Assembly (NCBI GenBank): GCA_947454745.1
Contig: CANGMV010000001.1
Location: forward strand, 1 to 21,752
Length of the DNA: 21,752 nt
Direction: 5' to 3'
From: Bacteroidota bacterium
GTDB taxonomy: Bacteria > Bacteroidota > Bacteroidia > Chitinophagales > Chitinophagaceae
Of the stretch, positions 15,569-21,752 are shown piece by piece. A model generated the notes under the pieces. That model was not told the DNA's origin. It ran no database searches and worked only from the letters and a program-made list of their open reading frames with translations. A program made the position numbers and the translations under genes. Every line of letters begins with the position of its first letter. The first letter of the stretch is position 1.

Positions 15569-16960
15569 TTAGTAAGCGTTTTGGTCACCCCTAATAATGT
15601 TGACCACAGTTTGAATAATAATTTGCATATCCAACCAAAAAGTCCAACGGTGAATATAGTATAGGTCAAAATTAATTCTTCTTTGCATTTCCTCGGTGGT
15701 CTTTGTTTCACCACGACAACCATTTACTTGTGCTAATCCCGAAATACCTGGTATTACTAAATGCCTTAGCATGTAATTATCTACCGTTTGCATGGAAGCA
15801 AGGTTCAAAGGAATGGGGTGTGGCCTTGGACCCACTACCGACATATTGCCAATGAGTACATTCCAAAATTGAGGCAATTCATCCAAATTGGTTTTTCGAA
15901 GCAAGCGACCAATAGTGGTAATACGAGGGTCGTTTTTAAAAGCTTGGTTATAATTACCTTCTTCATCCACATCCTTACTGTCCTTTATCATGGATCGGAA
16001 CTTATAACAAAGGATACGTTTATTGTTATGTCCCCAACGTTCTTGCTTAAAAAAGACAGGTCCTCTGGAGGAGATTTTAATTAAAAAAGCAATTAATGGA
16101 AACATCCAAATACCTATAATGAGAAAGAAAAGGGTAGCAAAAACAATATCAAAACCACGCTTTAATAGTCTGTTTTCGGTGCGGTCCAAGGGTAAATGTC
16201 CAATATTTACTACCGGAAGCATGCCAATATTATTAATATAAATAGAGGATGAGGTATAATCGGTTAAATCAGGTAAAATGCGCACTTTAATTCTATTGGC
16301 ATCGCATATATCAATACAAGATTGAATTTTGTCGTTTTCGATTGTTGGCAATGCTATAAAAACTTCGTCTATATTATTGTTAATCAATACATTATGTAAT
16401 TTGTCCAACCCCCCAAAATAGTGGCAATTGGCGCTTAATTTGTCGGAATCATCAATATAGCCTAAGCACTTATAGCCATAGTAGTAATATTTTTGTACGG
16501 TTTCAATGAAATTTATGGCCGCATCGGTAGAGCCAATCAAAAGCACATTGTCATAAAAGTTACCCTTAATAAGGGCAGCATGAATCTTTTTTCTAAAGGC
16601 ATATTTGGTTAAAATTGCCAATAAAGCATTGATAATCACGTTAATAATAACAAAACGAGAAGAATACTTATGATTTAAGTTCAAAAAAAAGAGCACTGAG
16701 CTTAATGAAACTGAAAATAAAATAGTGTGGTAAATAACAAAAACGATCTCTTCGGAGAATTTATTGGACCTTCTTTCCACGTATAATTTGGAAAAAATCG
16801 ACATAGTGTACCAAATTATGCAGGAAACCATGTAGTAAACTATACTAAAATTCGGGAAAGGTTTCCCGTAAAGCAAAATAGCAATATAGTAACCTAATAA
16901 AATTACCAACGCATCTAAAGCAAAGCGAATAAATTTTATAAATAGATGCGATTTTTTCAT
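15569..16960 (-). CDS. Undecaprenyl-phosphate sugar-1-phosphate transferase (WcaJ/WbaP-like)
   Basis: The protein has 463 residues from the ATG at 16960; an adjacent TTG one codon upstream is ignored. There are four N-terminal membrane helices in roughly residues 8-125, then a CoA-binding-like Rossmann domain from about 139 (NVLLIGSTDAAINFIETV). The catalytic bacterial sugar-transferase domain is at 267-463, with KRGFDIVFATLFFL, GPVFFKQERWG, YKFRSM, the DELPQFWNVL motif at 360-369, MSVVGPRPHP and PGISGLAQVNG. It transfers hexose-1-phosphate, commonly glucose or galactose, from a UDP-sugar to undecaprenyl phosphate, the first committed step of the repeat unit. It reads away from the exporter gene across a 337-bp divergent region. 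Confidence 0.93.
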   Translation of the reverse strand: MKKSHLFIKFIRFALDALVILLGYYIAILLYGKPFPNFSIVYYMVSCIIWYTMSIFSKLYVERRSNKFSEEIVFVIYHTILFSVSLSSVLFFLNLNHKYSSRFVIINVIINALLAILTKYAFRKKIHAALIKGNFYDNVLLIGSTDAAINFIETVQKYYYYGYKCLGYIDDSDKLSANCHYFGGLDKLHNVLINNNIDEVFIALPTIENDKIQSCIDICDANRIKVRILPDLTDYTSSSIYINNIGMLPVVNIGHLPLDRTENRLLKRGFDIVFATLFFLIIGIWMFPLIAFLIKISSRGPVFFKQERWGHNNKRILCYKFRSMIKDSKDVDEEGNYNQAFKNDPRITTIGRLLRKTNLDELPQFWNVLIGNMSVVGPRPHPIPLNLASMQTVDNYMLRHLVIPGISGLAQVNGCRGETKTTEEMQRRINFDLYYIHRWTFWLDMQIIIQTVVNIIRGDQNAY

Positions 16961-17003
16961 CAACTTGACTACTCTTTTATGCTGAAATTTATTTGTAGTA
17001 AAT

Positions 17004-17011
17004 CAAAGATA
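17004..17011 (-). promoter_or_regulatory. Candidate -7 box for the leftward priming-transferase operon
   Basis: On the minus strand this reads TATCTTTG, a perfect TAnnTTTG match, 43 nt upstream of the ATG at 16960. No matching -33 TTG was found at normal spacing. It would start the transferase-Wzi3 transcript. Confidence 0.4.
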
Positions 17012-17037
17012 AATAGAAAAAAGTAAAGCTAGCTGTA

Positions 17038-17071
17038 TTTGCATTTTTTATGACATTTTTTAGTACTTTTG
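17038..17071 (+). promoter_or_regulatory. Bacteroidetes-type promoter for the exporter operon
   Basis: TTTG at 17038-17041 and TACTTTTG at 17064-17071 are separated by 22 nt, matching the Bacteroidetes sigma consensus of a -33 TTG and -7 TAnnTTTG. The predicted start site is near 17076-17079, within the run C6A6 at 17076-17087. This is the best-supported promoter in the window. Confidence 0.6.
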
Positions 17072-17077
17072 TGCTCC

Positions 17078-17297
17078 CCCCAAAAAATTTATATTTTAGT
17101 TAAAGTGTTGAATACTAAATAGATTATAGCCTAAATTTAATAGGTATATTAATTGGTATTTAGTATTTTTACCATAGATTGTAATCACTATTTTAACAAT
17201 AGTATTTTATCATCGAGTTTACTATGTGACTTAGAATGGCGAAGCCTTGCAATTTATCGTATTAATTACCTACAACCATATCATTAAAGCTCAAATT
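17078..17297 (+). promoter_or_regulatory. Long structured 5' leader of the exporter gene
   Basis: About 220 nt separate the predicted start site from the ATG at 17298. An 11-bp stem pairs 17111-17121 (AATACTAAATA) with 17157-17167 (TATTTAGTATT), encloses a smaller CCTA/TAGG stem (17130-17133 with 17141-17144), and is followed by TTT. A second hairpin pairs 17187-17192 (ACTATT) with 17198-17203 (AATAGT) and is followed by ATTTTAT. The segment TAGTATT occurs twice (17161-17167 and 17200-17206) and could pair alternatively with 17111-17117. The layout is compatible with attenuation or antitermination, but the stems are AU-rich. No known riboswitch was recognised. Confidence 0.4.
17236..17265 (+). 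other. Possible nine-codon upstream ORF in the exporter leader
   Basis: ATG at 17236 opens a short frame, MAKPCNLSY, ending in TAA at 17263-17265, 32 nt before the main ATG. Nothing shows that it is translated; a leader-peptide role is speculation. Confidence 0.15.
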
Positions 17298-19865
17298 ATG
17301 AGAATTTTCAAATTGATTTTATTAGCCTTTGTTTTAACTATTGTTAGCAATGTAACTTATGCGCAAAATCCATTAAATGGCCAGGATTTAAGTCAGGTTA
17401 AGGTAGATGCCTTAACCGAAACTCAGATCACGCAAATTAAGACCGAGTTGACCAAGCGTGGATTGACCATTGACCAAGTTGAGTCACAAGCTATTGCGAA
17501 AGGCATGTCACCTACAGAATTTGCAAAATTGAAAGAGCGTGTTAACAACCCGGTTTCATTTGCAAAAAAAAGTATTGCAAATGTGGCTGCTAAAACAGCA
17601 GTAAAATCGGGTGGTGCTAATGCTAAAGATACTGCAGGTATGAGTTATAATTACGACGTTAACACCCTAGTGTATGGATCTGAATTATTCTTGAAGTCGG
17701 CAAATGGGAATGCAGCCAATAAGGTAATTGCTACCCCATTAAATTATGAAATTGGTCCTAATGATGTATTGAAGCTAGTTGTATATGGAGTTCAAGAGTA
17801 TTCAAGTGATTTAACAGTAACAAAAGAAGGTAAAATTCAAATTGACAATGTAGGTCAAGTGAAAGTAAGTGGCTTAACAATCGAAGCAGCCACTACAAGA
17901 ATTAAACAATTAATGAGCAATAGTGCTTACCCAAGTTTAAGATCGGGTGAATCTAAATTGGCATTGACAGTTGGTGATATTAGAACTATATACGTAAATG
18001 TAATTGGTGCGTATAAAAGTGGCACTTTTAATGTTTCCTCTTTATCCAATGTGATTAGTGTATTAAGTGAAGCGGGTGGGCCTAGTGCTATTGGTTCATA
18101 CAGAGAAATTGAAGTGATCAGAAATAATAAAGTAATTGCCAAGTGCGATTTGTATAAGTTTTTGCAAAATGGGGATCAATCACAAAATATTGGTTTGAAG
18201 GATAATGACGTATTAAGGGTTCCCCCATATAAAAGCCGAATTGAAATTCAGGGTGAAGTAAAGCGACCAGGTATATTTGAGGTTTTAGGTAATGAAGAGT
18301 TTGCACAAGTATTGCAATATGCTGGAGGCTTTAGTGATAATGCTTACACCGCAATGGTTAAAGTGGTTCAAAAGAACGAAAGAGAAAAGTCAGTTAAGGA
18401 TATTACTAATGCCGATTTCACAAAATACAAACCAAAGGGCGGGGATGAAATTACTGTTTCAAAAATTATTAATCGTTTTCAAAATCGTGTAACCTTAACT
18501 GGAGCAGTATATCGCCCTGATGTTTATGAATTAACTCCTGGTATGCGTGTTGCTGATTTAGTACAAAGAGCCGATGGTTTAAAAGAAGACGCTTTTATTG
18601 GACGTGCTCAATTAATTAGAACCAAACCTAATTTATTGAAGGAAATGATTAGTGTGAACTTAAATAAGGCTTTACAAAAAGATCCAAAAGAAAACATTGT
18701 TTTACAAAGAGAAGACGAGTTGTATGTTAATTCCATTTTAGAATTAAGAGACTCCTTAACTGTTGATTTATTGGGTGAGGTAAGAACACCAGGTAAGTTT
18801 AACTATATTGATAGCATGACCGTAAAAGATTTAATCTTAATGGCCGGAGGATTTACCTATGCAGCCAATAAACATGTGGAAGTAGCAAGGCTAACACAAT
18901 ATGGAGATAGAGTAGTAGACAATCAAGTAACAACTATATTAGGAACAGACATAAATGGCGATTTAAGTTTTAATGCAGGCCAAGAAAACTATGTTTTACA
19001 ACCTTTGGATGTAGTTACTATCACTAAAAAGGTAGGTTATACTTTACCCGAAGTAGTTAGTATTACAGGACAAGTGCAAAGCACAGGAAAATACACTTTA
19101 AGTAGTAGAGTGGAAAGAGTAAGTGATATAGTAAAACGTTCTGGCGGCTTAATTGGACAAGCATATGGTGAGGGCGCCTATATTCGTCGCCGTCGTTTTG
19201 ATATTGATTCCTTAAAATCCGACGAAACAAAAACATCTATTGAATTAGCCTATACAAGAAAGTTCAAAGCAAAACAAGAGGCTGATAAAGCATCTGTATT
19301 AACTTCAGCTGCAGCTCCTGTTTCTGCAGGAGGAGTAACACTAGGTGAAATTGATTTAAATCCTCAAACAAGAGGAAATAAATTAAAAGACACTTTAAAT
19401 GCGTTAATTAAAGAAAGAGAGGAGGATTTTTATCAAATCGCAATTGATATTAATTACATTATGAGTCACCCTGGTAGTGAAGTAGATTTGGTATTAAGAG
19501 ATAAGGACGAAATTGTCATTCCTAAAACGGACAACCGAGTTAAAATTAGTGGTGGTGTATTGCGACCAACTAACATTGTTTATAGAGAAGGCTTATCCAT
19601 TGGTGAATGTATTAGTGCTGCAGGTGGAGTTTCTGAATACTCACAAAGGGGCAGGGCTTATGTGGTTTATGCAAATGGCAAATCAAAACGAACCACTCAC
19701 TTTGGCTTTTTTAGAATCAATCCAATCATTAGACCAGGCAGTGAAGTGATTTTGCCAGAAACTGATTCCAAAAAGGATAAACCTTTAACTACTATTATTC
19801 AATTCACTACAGTATTAGCACAAGTAGTGGCTGCAATTGCTACCATTAGTTTGTTAAAAAAATAA
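17298..19865 (+). CDS. Wza-like polysaccharide export protein with six SLBB repeats
   Basis: The protein has 855 residues from the ATG at 17298, which opens the signal peptide MRIFKLILLAFVLTIVSNVTYAQ; the frame extends to a TTG at 17247 that would spoil it. A helical N-terminal stretch (about 30-85) is followed by the polysaccharide-export domain near 147-227 (NYEIGPNDVLKLVVYG). Six SLBB domains begin near 229, 313, 396, 486, 584 and 746, each with a G-x-V-x-x-P/S-G-like turn (for example IQGEVKRPGIFEV). A C-terminal hydrophobic helix lies at about 831-852. E. coli Wza is a lipoprotein with far fewer SLBB domains; here no lipobox cysteine is seen. The role is the outer-membrane and periplasmic conduit for the glycan. 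A Wzz-like gene follows 23 nt later in the same operon. Confidence 0.92.
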   Translation: MRIFKLILLAFVLTIVSNVTYAQNPLNGQDLSQVKVDALTETQITQIKTELTKRGLTIDQVESQAIAKGMSPTEFAKLKERVNNPVSFAKKSIANVAAKTAVKSGGANAKDTAGMSYNYDVNTLVYGSELFLKSANGNAANKVIATPLNYEIGPNDVLKLVVYGVQEYSSDLTVTKEGKIQIDNVGQVKVSGLTIEAATTRIKQLMSNSAYPSLRSGESKLALTVGDIRTIYVNVIGAYKSGTFNVSSLSNVISVLSEAGGPSAIGSYREIEVIRNNKVIAKCDLYKFLQNGDQSQNIGLKDNDVLRVPPYKSRIEIQGEVKRPGIFEVLGNEEFAQVLQYAGGFSDNAYTAMVKVVQKNEREKSVKDITNADFTKYKPKGGDEITVSKIINRFQNRVTLTGAVYRPDVYELTPGMRVADLVQRADGLKEDAFIGRAQLIRTKPNLLKEMISVNLNKALQKDPKENIVLQREDELYVNSILELRDSLTVDLLGEVRTPGKFNYIDSMTVKDLILMAGGFTYAANKHVEVARLTQYGDRVVDNQVTTILGTDINGDLSFNAGQENYVLQPLDVVTITKKVGYTLPEVVSITGQVQSTGKYTLSSRVERVSDIVKRSGGLIGQAYGEGAYIRRRRFDIDSLKSDETKTSIELAYTRKFKAKQEADKASVLTSAAAPVSAGGVTLGEIDLNPQTRGNKLKDTLNALIKEREEDFYQIAIDINYIMSHPGSEVDLVLRDKDEIVIPKTDNRVKISGGVLRPTNIVYREGLSIGECISAAGGVSEYSQRGRAYVVYANGKSKRTTHFGFFRINPIIRPGSEVILPETDSKKDKPLTTIIQFTTVLAQVVAAIATISLLKK

Positions 19866-19888
19866 TCTCAGAAAATATTAATTAAAAA

Positions 19889-20974
19889 ATGATGCCAGAA
19901 AACAATCAAATTGATACAGACGAGATTTCATTAAAAGAATTAGTTCTTAAAATAAAAGAATGGGTAGGCTTTTTGAAATCAAAATATAAAACCATTTTAT
20001 TGGTAAGTTTTATAGGCGCATTAATTGGTGTTACTATTGCTTTTTTTGATAAGCCAATGTATAAGGCAACACTTACTTTTACAATGGAAGAGGACAAGGG
20101 TAGTGGTGGAGGTGGACTTAGTGGTGCTATGGGACTTGCTAGTAGCTTGGGCATTGATTTAGGGGGAAGTGCTGGAGGTGCATTTTCAGCAACCAATATT
20201 ATTGAATTAATGAAAAGCAGATTGATTATTGAAAAAGCGTTATTAAATCCCATTGTTGTAAATAACAAAACCATAAGTTTCGCAGAGTATTATATACAAA
20301 TACAAAAATTAAGAGAAAGTTGGGATAAAAAACCTGAACTAAAAGGAATTACATTTCCTTATAATGTGGATAGACAACAGTTTAGTTTACAACAAGATTC
20401 TTTATTAAAAAATATATATAAAGCTATTACAGATCCTAAAGCTTTAACTATTTCACAAAAAGATAAAAAAGTTACAATTATTACGCTTGAAGTTAATAGC
20501 GAAAACGAATATTTCTCTAAAATGTTCTGTGAAAATGTTGCAGCTGAGGTCTCTAAATTTTATATTGAAACAAAAAGCAAAAAAGCAAGAATTAATGTAG
20601 ACGCTTTACAAAAACAAGCAGATAGTGTAAGAAGAGAATTAAACAACGCCATAAATGGAGTTGCAGCAGAAGCTGATAATGTATATAATTTAAATCCTTC
20701 CTTAAACGCAAAAACAACACCTAGTAAGAAAAGACAGATAGATGTACAAGCCAACACAGCTATACTAACTCAGTTAGTAGCGCAATTAGAAATTGGTAAA
20801 GTGGGATTAAGAAAAGAAACACCTTTAATACAATTAATTGACAGGCCTATTTTGCCTTTAGAAAAAGACAAACTCGGTAAATTAAAGTCTTTGATTTTAG
20901 GTGGCTTTTTGGGTGGCTTTTTATCGGTTTTATATTTAGTTTTTGGACAAATGTTCAAAAAATTACTTGCTTAG
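19889..20974 (+). CDS. Wzz-like chain-length determinant (polysaccharide co-polymerase), copy 2
   Basis: The protein has 361 residues, with an ATGATG start 23 nt after the exporter stop. Membrane helices lie at about 37-53 (TILLVSFIGALIGVTIAFF) and near 333-352 (LKSLILGGFLGGFLSVLYLV). The periplasmic part begins YKATLTFTMEEDKGSGGGG, then LSGAMGLASSLGIDLGGSAG and NIIELMKSRLIIEKAL, parallel to copy 1 at 4251. No kinase domain is present. Pairing with the exporter suggests it bridges the polymerase/inner membrane and the SLBB stack, as co-polymerases do, and helps set chain length. Which polysaccharide each copy serves cannot be told from sequence. Confidence 0.87.
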   Translation: MMPENNQIDTDEISLKELVLKIKEWVGFLKSKYKTILLVSFIGALIGVTIAFFDKPMYKATLTFTMEEDKGSGGGGLSGAMGLASSLGIDLGGSAGGAFSATNIIELMKSRLIIEKALLNPIVVNNKTISFAEYYIQIQKLRESWDKKPELKGITFPYNVDRQQFSLQQDSLLKNIYKAITDPKALTISQKDKKVTIITLEVNSENEYFSKMFCENVAAEVSKFYIETKSKKARINVDALQKQADSVRRELNNAINGVAAEADNVYNLNPSLNAKTTPSKKRQIDVQANTAILTQLVAQLEIGKVGLRKETPLIQLIDRPILPLEKDKLGKLKSLILGGFLGGFLSVLYLVFGQMFKKLLA

Positions 20975-20989
20975 GCATAGTAATTTAGG

Positions 20990-21010
20990 ATTAGTGTGGT
21001 CCACACTAAT
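20990..21010. terminator. Perfect hairpin after the exporter operon
   Basis: Arms ATTAGTGTGG (20990-20999) and CCACACTAAT (21001-21010) are perfect complements around a single base, forming a 9-bp stem with a 3-nt loop as RNA, 15 nt after the stop of the Wzz-like gene. The following ATTGGGTATTTTC is not a strong U-tract. A terminator or 3'-protecting stem is likely; an operator is the alternative. Confidence 0.5.
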
Positions 21011-21103
21011 ATTGGGTATTTTCAAATAGTCTTAAATCATTAATAACATGATAATCAAGCACTTTACATGTTTGATTTTTTGTTTATAGGTTATCAGAAA
21101 AGG

Positions 21104-21134
21104 TTGAAAAATAGGTTAAATGTGCGCAGTTTTG
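21104..21134 (+). promoter_or_regulatory. Possible promoter for the dehydrogenase gene
   Basis: TTG at 21104-21106 is followed after 20 nt by CAGTTTTG at 21127-21134, one mismatch from TAnnTTTG. The box overlaps a TGTGCG direct repeat (21121-21126 and 21133-21138). It would give a leader of about 26 nt before the ATG at 21167. The rest of the 192-nt gap shows only the hairpin at its left end. Confidence 0.3.
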
Positions 21135-21166
21135 TGCGTTATTTTAAAGAATAATATATTAATATA

Positions 21167-21752
21167 ATGAAAGAAAAAAAAATTGCAGTAATTGGATTAG
21201 GGTATGTAGGTTTACCATTAGCGGTTGAATTTGGAAAGAAATTTTCAACTTTGGGATTTGATATTAACCAAAAAAGAATTAGCGAATTAAGTGAAGGGTA
21301 TGATAGAACATTGGAATCAAACAAAGAAGAGATTGAAGCCTCTAAGGGGTTGTCTTTTTCATCTAGTATTCAAGATTTGCCAAACTACAATATTTTTATA
21401 GTTACAGTCCCAACCCCAATTGATCAATTCAAAGCACCTGATTTAACTCCATTGCTTAAAGCATCTGAAATGTTAGGAAAGGTATTAAAAAAGGGAGATA
21501 TTGTCATTTATGAAAGTACGGTTTATCCAGGTTGTACCGAAGAGGATTGTGTTCCAGTATTAGAAAAAGAAAGTGGTTTAAAATTTAATGTTGATTTTTA
21601 TTGTGGATATTCTCCAGAAAGAATTAATCCGGGTGACAAGGTTAATACATTAACTAAAATTAAAAAGGTAACGTCTGGCTCAACACCAGAAATTGCAGAT
21701 GTGGTAGATGAACTATATAAAAGTATAATTATTGCCGGTACTCATAAAGCAC
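21167..21752 (+). CDS. TviB/WbpA-type UDP-N-acetylhexosamine 6-dehydrogenase, N-terminal part (3' end outside window)
   Basis: The frame is open from the ATG at 21167 to the window end, giving 195 of an expected roughly 420-430 residues. The N-terminal Rossmann motif GLGYVGLPLA is at residues 10-19. FIVTVPTPID and YESTVYPGCTE follow in the usual order of UDP-glucose/GDP-mannose dehydrogenases. CGYSPERINPGDK and KKVTSGST are characteristic of the TviB/WbpA branch, which oxidises UDP-GlcNAc or UDP-GalNAc to the uronic acid with two NAD+. The catalytic cysteine lies beyond the window. The product would supply an acidic sugar for the polysaccharide assembled by the neighbouring genes. It probably starts a sugar-nucleotide module continuing to the right. 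Confidence 0.88.
   Translation, partial: MKEKKIAVIGLGYVGLPLAVEFGKKFSTLGFDINQKRISELSEGYDRTLESNKEEIEASKGLSFSSSIQDLPNYNIFIVTVPTPIDQFKAPDLTPLLKASEMLGKVLKKGDIVIYESTVYPGCTEEDCVPVLEKESGLKFNVDFYCGYSPERINPGDKVNTLTKIKKVTSGSTPEIADVVDELYKSIIIAGTHKA

Noticed and set aside
15568..15723. Upstream extension of the third Wzi-like frame to about 15723
   Set aside because: It overlaps the conserved end of the sugar-transferase domain in another frame and would bury the signal peptide.
17027..17034. AGCTAGCT palindrome in the divergent region
   Set aside because: Eight bases, no partner copy nearby, and easily expected by chance.
19906..20274. 122-codon minus-strand frame inside the second Wzz-like gene, proline-rich
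   Set aside because: The proline runs are just the reverse reading of the glycine-rich Wzz segment; no independent evidence of coding.
1..21752. CRISPR array, tRNA, rRNA, insertion sequence or attachment site
   Set aside because: No regularly spaced repeats, no cloverleaf or rRNA-like segment, no transposase or integrase frame and no flanking inverted repeats were seen on either strand.

Overview
The window reads as a chromosomal piece of a low-GC Bacteroidetes, most likely of the Chitinophagaceae/Sphingobacteriales type. The evidence is a TonB-dependent receptor end, an AAA/DUF4143 ATPase, a multi-SLBB Wza-like exporter ending in a C-terminal membrane helix, Wzi-type outer-membrane barrels, secreted proteins whose signal peptides end in -AQ, and several TAnnTTTG promoter boxes typical of the phylum. 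The genus is inference.

Region 1 (1-3180) is a flank unrelated to polysaccharides. It holds the 3' end of a TonB-dependent receptor, an AAA/DUF4143 ATPase preceded by two tandem near-identical palindromes, and a secreted M20 zinc peptidase that looks richer in G+C than what follows.

Region 2 (3181-16960) is the assembly part of a Wzx/Wzy-type surface polysaccharide locus. A DUF707-like glycosyltransferase, a Wzz-like co-polymerase, a short GT9-like protein, a GT25 transferase and the Wzx flippase run rightwards. A GT2 transferase converges on wzx with an 18-bp 3' overlap. Two tandem Wzi-family barrels and a Wzy-type polymerase then run rightwards with overlapping ends. A third Wzi-family barrel and the polyisoprenyl-phosphate sugar-1-phosphate transferase that primes synthesis run leftwards, and the barrel overlaps the polymerase gene by 38 bp at the 3' ends.

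Region 3 (16961-17297) is a divergent control region with a good Bacteroidetes promoter and a leader of about 220 nt containing alternative hairpins. It drives region 4 (17298-20974), a six-SLBB Wza-like exporter and a second Wzz-like protein. A hairpin at 20990-21010 closes this unit.

Region 5 (21167-end) is the start of a TviB/WbpA-type UDP-HexNAc dehydrogenase, which points to an N-acetyl-hexosaminuronic acid in the glycan.

Taken together: the priming transferase loads the first sugar on undecaprenyl phosphate, four transferases extend it, Wzx flips it, Wzy polymerises it, the Wzz-like proteins set chain length, the Wza-like protein exports it, and the Wzi-like barrels probably anchor or organise it at the surface. 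No Wzc-type tyrosine kinase domain, insertion sequence, CRISPR array, tRNA or rRNA was seen.
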